Source: Rosa chinensis (lineage: Eukaryota > Streptophyta > Magnoliopsida > Rosales > Rosaceae). From it: a DNA stretch of 64,000 bases. Positions 1 to 11,800 of the stretch are shown piece by piece. The translations under genes were made by a program, and so were the position numbers. Under the pieces are notes generated by a model that saw only the letters and a list, made by a program, of their open reading frames with translations, was not told the DNA's origin and did no database searches. Each line of letters begins with the position of its first letter. Positions within the stretch are counted from its first letter, which is position 1. The DNA lies in the NCBI RefSeq assembly GCF_002994745.2, contig NC_037092.1, positions 6,624,501-6,688,500 of the forward strand, in the 5' to 3' direction.

Positions 1-1783
1 AGCTCCGCCAAAATCGGTCCCTTCTTCACCTGGTCATGTTCCAAAGGAGTTACCGAAAGGAGAAAGGAAATAACCCTAGTCCAAAACCTTTTTGGCGTCA
101 GTCTTAGTCTTTTGTTTTTATTTTTGAGTCTTAGGATGCCCTTAACTGTCTAGGATGATTCAATATCTCTGAAATTATGGCTAAAAGAGGATCACAATAT
201 TGAGATGATGTTAAATGGTATTCTTTAGTTAATTGAGATATATGAAAAGCATATGCATGTGTAGTGGATATGGATTTCGTGACCTTGGTACAGTTTATGA
301 GCATGTTAGGATGAGTTTTAATTCATAAAAGCCCACGTGAGATATTTGAGCCATGTCCCTTTTTCTTGGAGTGATAAATAAAATATATTCTTATTTTATT
401 GGCGATGTTTTGATGATCTCATTATTCTTTCATTTGATTGATTGCTTGCCATAGATTAAGTTTGATGGACTAGAGAATGCTAGAATTCACTCTTGTGCTT
501 GTTGAGACTTTTATCAATACATGTCCCTGATTCTGGAAAGGATAGAGGCACTCTAGGAACTACCACCATAGACAAATTAACCTGTGTCCATATTTGTGCC
601 CGTCGTGGGACCCCCTTAGATAAACCACTTTGAGCCTACATTAAGCCTTTTCTTTCATCACCCTAAAAATCCTTAACCTAAACCCTAGTTAGTCACAACC
701 TGACCTTTTGTTCTAAAAACTTAGTGGAGCTATCTTTTGAGACTTACTACATGAGGGTGGCAAAGATGAAGATTTAGAAAAGGTAAAAGTGCAAGTGTGG
801 GGGTAGACTTGTCCATGAGGAAAGAAAAAAGTATGTGAAAGCCGTGAAAAAGAAAATGAAAAAGAAAAAAATGAGTACGGCTAGGAAAGAAAAAGAAAGG
901 AAGACAAAAAAAATGTTTATGGATTTTAGTCCCCCATACTTGGTGAGTTTGGAGATTGTTTTGAATTGAAGGCCTGCTATAGAAAAATTTGGTCTTTGTC
1001 CAGTTCACTAGAGTTCCAAGGAAGTTTGGGCCCAACATGAAGACATTAGGCCCTCTTATTTTGCCTCTATGGGATGTAACGTTTTGTATGCCTTGGTGAA
1101 TTTTTAGAAGTCTCTCTACATCAACATGAGCTCTACTAGGTTTTTAGGATACTTTGACATTCCTTAACCTTTGTTTCTTAAAACCTTGAACCTTAGCCCC
1201 ATTTCAACCCTTCAAAGTCCTTTTTGATCCTTAAGATGGGATAGCCTTTGATCTGTGGAGATGAGTTATAAGAGTTGAACCTATGGCTTGGGTCCATCCG
1301 TGCAAGTAGTTGATATCTTTCATGAGATCTTGAAAAATTATATTCACAAAGTGCTTTTCATTTCTTATATATGTGAGCTATTTGATTGCCTCAAAATATT
1401 TTCTCTCACATATAATTGAGTGATTATAAGCTTTTAAGCATTGCCTTCTTCTGAGTGAAGAAAGAGTGGATATACCTTGTGAGGATATGAATCATACTTG
1501 TCTGAAACATGCTGAGCTCCACCCATCACCATTGTTACAACCAGGTCCTACTTATTTATATATGGATTATATGCTTCAATTAACTCTCGAATATCTAAAT
1601 ATTGATTCTTGATTAAGTGCTAATTTTAATGCCATGAGAGACAGGATTCATGAGACAAATGTTAAGGGCAGTATAGTCTTTGTGTGTCATTTGTGTAGAG
1701 TCTGGTAATGAATTGTTTAATTTGGTTGAGTCTTTTGTTTTGATTTTGCTAAGGGACTAGCAAAAGCTAAGTGTGGGGGTATT
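1..1783 (+). mobile_element. 3' internal end of a Ty3/gypsy (Athila/Tat-like) LTR retrotransposon
   Basis: No coding domain survives here. The stretch is read as the untranslated 3' end of a gypsy element because it ends in a polypurine tract (aagtgtgggggtatt, 1769-1783) directly before a TG-starting LTR. A second purine block (aagtgtgggggtag, about 793-806) is followed by a purine-rich region, an arrangement known in Athila/Tat-type elements. Sense is +. The rest of the element lies left of the window. The lineage assignment rests on the PPT and PBS only. Confidence 0.65.
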
Positions 1784-3579
1784 TGATAAGAGCACAAAGT
1801 GTGACATTTTAATTATATATTTTCCCTCATTTTGCTAAGTTATTCTCTTAAAATTAATAATTATAACATAGTTTATATTTTTAGGTACTTCAAGGAATGA
1901 AATGGAGAAAACAAGCGAAAAAGAGCAGAAATGAGAGTAATTGAAGGATGAGTTATTTTAGAAACTTTCCTCTTTCATTTTAGGAAATATTTCCTATTTT
2001 GTTTTAGGAAACTTTCTTCTTTTAAACTATCTAATTTCTGATTTTCTTGTTTTAAAGAGAGTCCATCAAATTAAGAACTCTTGACTGATGAATTCAAGGA
2101 AAACTTAAAGCAAAAATCATGAAGAATTGAAGGAGATAAAAGGGAGTGTTGATAATCAATATTTATTCTTGATTATCTTATTTACTATTGATTATAACAC
2201 TAATTAAATTCTGATTTTTCTTGATTGTAGGAGTTCATTATGTGCACAATTAGAAGAAGAAATTAGTGCAAATCAAAGGAGAGGAATAAGGGATGTATCT
2301 GGTCACTATTCAAGGAATATACAATGAGTCATTAAGGGGAAAAGAGATCAGAAAAATCAAGACTTTGTCATGAGAAAATCAAGCAAATTTGAAGGAGAAA
2401 TCACCTCAAGATGATTGGAAATGATTGCATCACAAGAGATGAGAATTCCACTATAAATAGCAGTCATTCTCTACTCCAAAATAATCACTTCTTCATACAA
2501 AATTCAGTTCATTAGCTTAGCTCTCTTCTCTCCAAAACCCTCTCCAAATATTCAGAAAAAGCCTCTGATCGTGAAGAGCTTTAGGACTTCTCCAAGACTG
2601 TTCGTGTTCTTAAAGGCCAAGCCTTGTGTTCTCTTGACGTTCTCCAAGCTTCCTTGAAGATCAAAAAGTGTAATTCATGGCCCTTATTTCTGTTTTCATA
2701 CTCTTTAGTTTTGAATTTCAGATTTCTTTTATGAGCTTTATTATTGGAATTGGATTTTTGTTGAGAACGAGTTTATGTTAGTAATTTTCAGATTTGTTTC
2801 TTTATGTTCTTGATTTGTTTATGATATCTTTATAATCTGATTTTGTGCCATCCTTTATATCTTTAAGCATATGATTTTGGTTGAATAACTATGTTAATCT
2901 GCAGGTTAATAAAGCCAAATTTGTGTTCTAATTCACCTAATCGTTTTGGGGCATAAATTGAAGTGGTAAAGGCTGTGTACAATGGTCGAGATTATATGCT
3001 ACATGTTTGTGCGTTTGTAACTTCTTATGGATGCATACATGTTTGGATTCAGAATTCTAATTGCACTTAATGATTCATATTTAATGTTGACGGATGCTCT
3101 TCAGTATTAACGTGATGTTTTATATGAAATATTTTGAGTTACGGACTTTTCCTAACTTAGGAGATTCAAAAGAAGAATTAAAGTGGTACTCGATCTCTTC
3201 AGACTTGTACTTCGAATTCATTTCTGATATTTAGTGTTGGCACGATTTTAGGTTGTTTAGATTGAAATAATTCATTGCATGTTGATATGGTTTGGAAATT
3301 CTAATTTGAGTGTGAAGAAGTTGATCACATGTATATATTTATCTTTTTGTTTTATTTCGTAGGAACTTAGAAACCAAAAGTTGAATCCCCCCTTTTTATG
3401 GTTGTTTCTTGTGTAAATTTGTAGATAAATACTTGTTAATATTTGTTTTATTAATTACTAATTTAAATTGACCTTTTTGTTTAGGTGTACCCTACAATCC
3501 CCGGACTGAACGATCCCTGCTTATCCTATACTAACAACTACATTTTGCAGGGTTAAATTGTGAGGCTATTTCAGCCGCA
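1784..3579 (+). repeat. Gypsy LTR (about 1.8 kb)
   Basis: Starts tgataagagcacaaag directly after the polypurine tract and ends near gccgca, just before a primer-binding-site remnant (tggcgcc, 3588-3594) of the tRNA-Asp type used by Athila-like elements. About 1.8 kb fits that group. It has element sequence on both sides (PPT left, PBS right), so it is the middle LTR of a tandem or recombined copy rather than a plain 3' LTR. The exact 3' boundary is uncertain by a few bases. Confidence 0.7.
2452..2459 (+). promoter_or_regulatory. TATA box of the gypsy LTR promoter
   Basis: tataaata within ccactataaatagcag, about 670 bp into the LTR. It is followed by a pyrimidine-rich leader typical of the U3/R junction of plant LTRs. 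Promoter activity is inferred. Confidence 0.5.
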
Positions 3580-3587
3580 CCAATTTT

Positions 3588-3594
3588 TGGCGCC
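3588..3594 (+). other. Truncated primer-binding site (tRNA-Asp type)
   Basis: tggcgcc follows the LTR end after a short attttt spacer, as in Athila/Tat elements. The site is cut after 7 bases: from 3595 the sequence switches to the inverted LTR fragment, so the element's internal region is deleted here. Confidence 0.55.
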
Positions 3595-4158
3595 TTAATG
3601 ACTCCTTAATGACTCCTTGTATATGCCTTGAATAGCGACCAGATACATCCCTTATTCTTCTCCTTTGATTTGCACTAATTTCTTCCAAGAATTGTGCACA
3701 CAATAAACTCCTACAATCAAGAAAAATCAGAATTTAATTAGAGTTTATAATCAATAAGAAATCAGATAATTAGGAATAAATATTGATTAAAAACAATCCA
3801 TTTTATCTCCTTGAATTCTTCATGATTTTTGTTTTAAGTTTTCCTTGAATTCATCAGTCAAGAGTTTCTAATGTGATGGACTCTCATTAAAATATAAAAA
3901 TCAGAAATAGAAAAGTTCAAATGAAGAAAGTTTCCTAAAACAAAATAGGAAATATTTCCTAAAATGAAAGAGGAAAGTTTCTAAAATGACTTGTCCTTAA
4001 TTTATGCTCATTTATGCTCTTTTTCGCCTGTTTTCTCCATTTCTGTCCTTGAAGTACCTAAAAACATAAACTGTGTTATAATTATTAATTTTAAGAGAAT
4101 AACTTAACCAAATGAGGGAAAATACATATTAAAAATGTCACACTTTGTGCTCTGATCA
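3595..4158 (-). repeat. Inverted 5' fragment of the same LTR family
   Basis: The reverse complement of 3595-4158 matches 1784-2337 nearly end to end, from tgatcagagcacaaagtgtg at its outer end to gagtcattaagg inside. With the LTR at 1784 it forms two arms of about 0.55 kb around a spacer of about 1.26 kb. An 11-bp unit, ttaatgactcc, is duplicated in tandem at the inner junction (3595-3616). The outer end abuts the copia reading frame at 4159 with no filler. Confidence 0.8.
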
Positions 4159-7100
4159 ATAATTCATCTAGCTCCTGGTTTTTGGATACATCTTCACCCA
4201 TTCATATTACTAATTGTGTGCAGGACTTTCTAACAAAGAGGGCCCCAAAGAGAAGTGAGTTGAACATCTCAGTAGGAAACGGCATGGGAGTGGCTGTGAA
4301 GGCAGTAGGCACAGTCAAATTATCTTTAGGATCTGGTCTTAGTTATTTTTTAGAGAATGTTTTTTACATTCCCTCTATGAAGAGGAAGTTGATTTCAGTA
4401 GCTTGTTTGGTTAGGAATGGATGTACTTTTTTCATCAACCTTGAAGGAATAAAAATCTCCCATGCTTCTGGTTATCTTGCTTCTGCTTCTTTTGTTGATA
4501 ATTATTGGATGCTTGATTGTTCTCTACCACAAGATGTTTTATCGATTGAAAATGAAAGAAACAGTTTAAACAAGAAAAGAAAATTCAATGAAAAATCTGC
4601 TTATCTTTGGCACAGGAGACTTGCACACATTTCAAAAGAAAGATTGAAAAGAATGGAAAAAGAAAACCTTTTACTGGAATTGGACTGGTCTGATTTTGAT
4701 ACTTGTATTGAATGCATTAAGGGAAAACTGACTAAGTCTAGAAAGAAGAGCACAAATAGAGACACTGAACCCTTGCAGCTCATCCACACTGACATATGTG
4801 GACCATTTGCCAATAGAACTATATGTGGAAATAGGTATTTCATTACCTTCATAGATGATGCAACCAGATTCTGCTACGTTTATTTATTGTCGGAAAAATC
4901 CCAAGCTTTAGAAAAGTTTATTGTTTACAGAACAGAAGTAGAAAAGGAGTTGGGGAACCAAATAAAAGCAGTAAGGTCTGATAGGGGAGGAGAATACTAT
5001 GGTAGATATACTGAGGCAGGACAGCAGAAAGGCCCTTTTGCTTTATACTTAGAAAAACATGGAATTCAAGCCCAATATACCACACCTGGCACGCCTGAGT
5101 CAAATGGCATTTCCGAGATAAGAAATAGATCCCTTCTTAATATGATTAGAAGTATGATGTGTACGACAGGCTTGCCTAGATTTCTTTAGGGAGAAGCTTT
5201 AAGAACAGCTAATTACTTAATCAACAGGACACCTAGCAAAACTGTTCCCAAAACACCTTATGAGCTGTGGAAAAATAGAAAGCCTAGTGTAAACCACATA
5301 CACGTTTGGGGATGCAAAGCTGAAGCTAGAATTTATAACCCTCAAGCTGGAAAATTAGACCCCAAAACCATATCACCTTATTTTGTTGGTTATCCTGAGA
5401 GGTCTTTTGGCTATAAATTTTATTGTCCCAGCCACAGTACTAAAATTATAGAAACAAACAGAGCAGTTTTTCTGGATGAAATAAACCATTCACATGCCTA
5501 TGAGGATCTAGAGCTTGAATTTCAAGAGATTCTGGAAGATGAACCAGATTTGTTGCTTGCACAACCCTTGAGCCTTGATGTTAATACTGAACCTGTTTTA
5601 CACCCACAAACTGCAGCAGTAGAACCAGTTCAAAATGACCAAAACCAAGTTACTGTAGCTCAAGAAGTTGATCCCCAAACTGATAACTTGGAAGATGCAG
5701 TTGTAGTGCAACCTCAAGTAGAAAATAACAATCAGGTATTGAGAAGATCTGAGAGAATCAGGAAACCTGCCATCAACCCTCAAGAGTATGAAATTTATTT
5801 ACAAGAAGCTGATTTAGAATTTTATGATGACAATGATCCTTTTAGTTATAAACAGGCAGTTGAAAGTCATTTGAGTGTGATGTGGCATGAGGCAATGCAA
5901 GCTGAAATTAAGTCTACGTATGACAATGAAGTGTGGGAATTAGTAGAACCAGTTAAGAACCAAAAGGCAATAGGCTGCAAGTGGGTTTTTAAAACCAAGA
6001 GGTGTGCAGATGGTTCCATAGAAAGGTATAAGGCTAGGCTTGTGGCCAAAAGATTCACATAAAAGGAAGGAATAGACTTTAATGAAACTTTTTCCCCAGT
6101 TTCTACAAAGGATGCTTTTAGGATCATAATGGCTTTAGTAGCTCATTATGACATGGAGTTACATCAAATGGATGTAAAAACAGCTTTTCTAAATGGTGAT
6201 TTAGATGAGGAAATTTACATGAAACAGCCCGAGGGTTTTGTTGAACCTGGGAATGAACACTTAGTATGCAAGCTAAATAAGTCGATATATGGATTAAAAC
6301 AGGCCTCTAGGCAATGGTATCTCAAATTTGACTCTGTGATCAGTTCCTTTGGCTTTACTGAAAAACTAGTTGATGAGTGCGTTTATATGAAGACAAGTGG
6401 TAGGCACTTTATCTTTCTTGTTCTCTATGTGGATGACATTCTACTTGCTAGCACTGACATTGGTTTATTGCATGACACTAAAATCTTTCTATCAAATCAC
6501 TTTGATATGAAAGATTTGGGGGAAGCGTCATATGTCTTGGGAATAGAAATACACAGAGATAGAACTAAGCATCTTCTGGGACTATCTCAGCAAAGTTACA
6601 TCTCCAAAGTGTTGAAGAGATTTGAAATGCAAAATTGTTCTTCAGGACATGTTCCAATGTCTAAAGGTGACAAGTTAAATAAGAGCCAGTGTCCTAGAAA
6701 TGAACTCGAGTTAGAAGACATGAAGAATAAACCTTATTCCAGACTTGTAGGTAGCCTAATGTATGCTCAAGTCTGTACAAGGCCAGACTTAGCCTATGCA
6801 GTAGGCATTTTAGCAAGGTTTCAGTCCAATCCAGGCCATGAGCACTGGATTGCAGGAAAGAAAGTCTTGAGATATTTACAGAAAACCAAAAATTATTGTT
6901 TGGTTTATAGAAGGGTAAATAAGCTTGAAGTAGAAGGATACTCGGATGCAGACTTTGCAGGTCAATACTCTGATTCTGGAAAGTCAACCTCAGGATATGT
7001 TTTTATGCTAGTTGGTGGTGCTATAGCCTGGAAAAGTGTCAAACAAACTCAGACAGCCACCTCAACCATGATGGCAGAATATATTGCCATTTATGAGGCA

Positions 7101-7424
7101 ACTTGTCAAGGTTTATGGCTGAAAAACTTTCTGGAACAAACTAAATTGGTTAGCTCTATAGTTGATAGGCCCTTGAGAATTTATTGTGACAACTCTGCTG
7201 CAGTGTATTTTACGAAGAATAACAAGAGGTCTACCAACTCTAAGCATATAGACCTAAAATACTACAGTGTCAGAGAAAGAGTCAAGCATAAGGAGCTGGA
7301 GATAGTGAAAATACATACCTTAAAACAGTTGGCAGATCCCTTCACTAAGCCTCTGACCATTGTGGCTTTTCAGACTCATGCCAAGAACATTGGCATTCTT
7401 CCAACTCTGGATGCAGAGACTTAG
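4159..7424 (+). pseudogene. Ty1/copia pol polyprotein, 5'-truncated, two in-frame stops
   Basis: One frame (phase of 4161) runs to the stop at 7424 and is broken only by TAG at 5187-5189 and TAA at 6060-6062. Order: protease remnant (WFLDTSS, where the family has D-S/T-G), GAG-pre-integrase HHCC finger (WHRRLAH...CIECIKGK), integrase core (IHTDICGP, RSDRGGEYYG, TPESNG), a variable linker, reverse transcriptase (KTAFLNGDL, YVDD at LYVDDILL) and RNase H (GYSDADFAG, MAEY). PR-INT-RT-RH order defines copia. Gag and the 5' LTR are missing because the gypsy LTR fragment replaces everything before the protease. Non-functional as it stands, but recently broken: no frameshifts. Confidence 0.9.
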
Positions 7425-8049
7425 TGGGAGCATTGCAGTTTTAAGTGGGAGTCCTTGACATGGAAATTTTGTTTTCAAAATTATGAGATTATGATTTTCT
7501 TTAGTTTAGTTCTGTACTTGAGAACTGATTTTGTTTTAGTTATCATTTGAATTTTACCAATCAATAAAATTCTATTCAATTGCTTTTCTGATCAGATTAT
7601 TAATTACTGCAGTATTTTTGGTTGCTGTTTTGATTCTTGTGATACTTACAATTTATGTATACATTCTGGAAATTGTATAACTTGAATAAAATGTTTATGT
7701 TGAGTTATTTAAAGTATTAAATGACTGATTGATAAGGTTCTGGCACATTGAACCATAGTGAGGACCATATTTTGATGCATCAATTGATGATTCTGTACAT
7801 TAGCATCATATATATTAAGTGATGATTTGTGTCTCATGTGGTGTAAGTACATGGTGTCTGTAATTGCAGGGTAGTTAAGTTTTTCAAACTTGATTTTTCC
7901 TGCAGTTCGTCATGATGTATTTGCATTGACTGAGATTTGATTGGATTTTTGGACCATTTTTCATCTCCGTGCACACTTCAGGGATTACTGAAACTGATTC
8001 AGATAACATTCTTGTCATTGTGAATTGTATAAATGTTCAAGTGGGAGAT
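7425..8049 (+). mobile_element. Copia 3' untranslated region with polypurine tract
   Basis: About 620 bp with no open frame between the pol stop and the 3' LTR. Purine blocks: agtgggag soon after the stop (7445-7452) and the true polypurine tract caagtgggagat just before the LTR at 8050. Confidence 0.7.
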
Positions 8050-8701
8050 TGTAAGAACAAAGTTGAACATGAATACAATTCTCTTTGTATATGACAACGT
8101 GTTATAACTTGTAGCATGAGTTATCCGAGATGAACTATGATTCCTAGTCTTTGTATAATTGTGTTTGTGATAAGAATCACACAAACATAACAAGAAGTCC
8201 AAACAACTTGGTAACCAAGTAAATATCATTAGATAAACATATAGTGTAGCAGTTCGAATAGAATACATTAGCCTCTTATGGGGAGGACTCTAATTGATCT
8301 GTTCACTATATAAACAAGGTCCCTGTGACCTTTCTTGTTACGAGCATTCAGGTAATCTAGCCCCATAGATAGTTGCAAGTTATTGAGAGAATCACAGAAG
8401 CTCTTGTTATTCCAGAAATACTTATTCTTCAGCAATGGCCTCCTTTTCCTCTCAAGCTGGTATTGGTCTTCAACCTGCAAGACATCCACAGATTATTTTC
8501 TTTATACACTCGTATCTTGATTGATGTGCTATTCTTGCCTTGTATGTTTGTATTGTGTTTATCTAATATGCAATTGTATGATCTTTAAAGTTTATTTTCA
8601 GTTAACACTTACACCATTGTCACACACTTCTATTAAGCTGCGAAAATTGCTTGAAGTCTACTAATTAAATACACAGAATAGCATTCTAGTCAATCTCATC
8701 A
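8050..8701 (+). repeat. Copia 3' LTR
   Basis: Begins tgtaagaacaaag directly after the polypurine tract. A TATA box (tatataaa, 8307-8314) lies about 260 bp in. The 3' end is placed at a CA near 8701 (tctcatca) by length and dinucleotide only; no second LTR is in the window to fix it. The LTR ends about 185 bp from the stop codon of the glutamate receptor gene on the other strand, so it may affect that gene's 3' end. Confidence 0.55.
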
Positions 8702-8886
8702 GTAAGTTTTGGATCGATATACTCACAATATATATGCATGTAGAAGAATATACATGCATATGGTGTATTCATTCACTATACACACATACTCTAGTATTTA
8801 TTCATTGTTATGCAGAAGAGTTCCATTTATTCATGTGGTGGAGTGCCTTCAGTTTGTGCTGGGATGGAGGTGTGAGGATGATGCTC

Positions 8887-11800
8887 CTAAGTGGCAGAAG
8901 TGGTCACGCATTCCAGCTCGGAAGAAGTAGTCAATTCCGGCACATCAGCAAACCTTGGAGCTCTAATTGGAATCTGTCTATTATATAGGAATTTTGCTAT
9001 TCTAGCTATCCTATTCCAAACACTTTCGCCACTTGCATTGCCTGGGTATGCACCCTCGTGTTTCTTCAGCAAGATAGCGAAGGATAATACAAGGCAAATG
9101 GTGGAAGTAACACCAAATATTACATAAAGGCCCATAAAATTCTTGACGTTCAAACTTTCGGGTCCATTGGAAGTTGCATTGTTTCGACACTCACTTTTCG
9201 GTGTCAACCAAGTATCTTCAAGTGACATCATTTTTCCCTGCTCCAATAACTCTAGAATGACCTTGGTGAAATCCCGGGCAATTGGAGAGTCCTTCTGAAA
9301 TATCTGCAAGGTACTTTTATTAGTTTCGTTGTTTAGACTCAGTATGGTCTCTCTGTTAGAAAGGCATAAAACAGGAAACGAAAAAAGAACAGCACAAAAG
9401 AAACAATGGTCACAACTCACAAATGCTAGTCCCCCAAATCTATAGAAGGGTAGTGTGGTCACAGTATATCCCTTGCAGTACTTGTTCATGAATACTTTCG
9501 CATATGGGAGTTCAAGCAAGGCAGCAGATATACGTTTACTTTCGAACTCCTCAATGAAGTTGGATTCCCTGTCTGTTTTGACGATGTTCTCTTGATTGAA
9601 GCCAACATTCTTCAAGTAATTGACGACAAATGAATCCCTATTCGAGCCAACTGTGGAGTTAGTTCTTATTAGCATTTCGATGTCTGTTACATTTGGTTTC
9701 AATCGTTGAATGGTGAGCATTGATGACAGATTAGCGGTGTAGCTTGAGGTTAGGATCAATACAACAAATAACCACATCACAACAACTACTCGAGTTAAGT
9801 TGTTATAGATTTTCTCTCCTGCAAAATGGGGCCATATATCAATATATAATTAGGTTATTGTGTGTGATTTCGTCTACCTTCTGAACCCACCCTTTTCATA
9901 TAAATAGGCTTGTACCAATGTTTGAATATAAATAGGCTTGTACCAATGTTTGAATTAGCTAGTACTTACTGTGAGAAAAGAACAAAGAGGTGAAGGCGAA
10001 CCAAGTTGCTGTGCCAATCTGATTCATCAATGGGCCACTGAATTCTGGATTAGCAAGGCGCTCCAAAAACCATATAATCAAGATTGTGTAGACTAATATG
10101 CCACCAGTTGCCGCCCACATTTTCCCGGTGAAAGGTTTTATAAACATCCACTCTAATTGCTCAGCTTTTTCTGGAACTATTATTGACAAACTAGACTCGG
10201 TATATGGCTGAGTGAATTCCACTTTGTCCACTCGCTCTGCTATTATGGTGATATCACCAACACCGGCATCGAAAGTCTTCGGATCCATTGATATTTTGAT
10301 GAGCAAGAAAATCATAAAATTTTTATTAAAAACCAATCAAAGGCAAGTAATTACCTAAGTAATTTTTGTTCAAGTCAAAAGGAAGGTGGCCATGGGTAGT
10401 CTTTGGACAATAAACTTTAGATTTCTATATTTTGTAATTCTTACTCTTAGTACTTGTAATAATTATGAAGAATTAGATTTGTAGCCTCAAATCCTAGGTG
10501 TCATGCCATGTAAGTAAAAACAAATTTTTTTTAAAATTTTTTTCTTTGGATGAAAGCCAAAATAATTTAGAGTCATTAGATATTTTAGAAGGATAAAATA
10601 ATATTTTTCTCAAGAATTACATAGCATGATTTGACAAATAAGTGATGTGTGTGGATAACATGACATGACACCTAATCCTTACTAAGAATCTATTCATTAC
10701 ATGCTTCTGTATAAGAGGTTATAACTATAGGGAGAATTCTTGGGTACTTTGGTGTTTGTCATACCCTCATTTTGTTAAATATTTTGGACCATTGGATTAA
10801 TAATATATCTAATTGTTCAAAATATTTAACAAATTGGTAACTTGTTTAGCCCTTAGCCTTTCTATTTTTTTTGGTAACACAAACTACTAATTGAATTGAA
10901 AACAATAAAGATAGTGAAAACAATAAAACCAATAATGTTTGATTATCAATTGACAATTGACAATTATGATTTTTCCTTTTTCAAAAAAAATTAAAAGAAC
11001 CTTCTATCCTAGGTTCACCGAATTACTTTTAATTAAACAGTCTATATTACTAATTAATTTTATTATTAGTGAATTAATGCTTGATGAATGCTTATTATTA
11101 ATGGACAATTACACAATTGAAAATTACGTTTTTTCCTTATTAAAAACAAAAACCTTCTAACCTAAGTTCGCAAAATTAGTATTAGTTAAGCAATCTTTAT
11201 TACCAATTAATTATATTATTAGTAGTTTCCTTAACCAAATATAATTCTTTTTACATGCATTTTACGACAATGACAACAATTAGTGTAAAAATAAATAATA
11301 TTTGTTTTAAATGTAGTCAAATGAGAACCTACTTTAGGACTTATTTACTCAAATGAGAATCTACTTTACTCTAATGAGAACCTATTACAATTACCACTTT
11401 TAGGACTTAATTACTCAGATGAGAACCTACTTTTCTCTAACGAAGACCTTATTTACTTTAATGCGGATTTTTTTTCTAATTATCACATGTGTCCTCAAAG
11501 TGGTTACATGAGTCCTCAAAGTGGTTACATGAGTCCTCAAAGTGTTAAATAATATATAAAATAGAACATGTATGAATCTTTATGTTTTTATCATTAGTGA
11601 AATTATTACTACAATGACTACACATTTTATCACAACCCACAACACTTGATGTAAAAGCGGTAACTTTTGTTCTATTTGTAGTAATTACTCCACCTAAACT
11701 AATGTACTAATTTATAGACAATTTAACAAGTATGACTACAAATTTGTTGTCAGAGTGGTAAATCTTTATGTTTTTATCATTAATGAAATTATTACTACAA

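Noticed and set aside
730..1038. 102-codon minus-strand open frame rich in Phe
   Set aside because: Arises from the purine-rich 3' region of the gypsy element read on the wrong strand; no protein-like composition.
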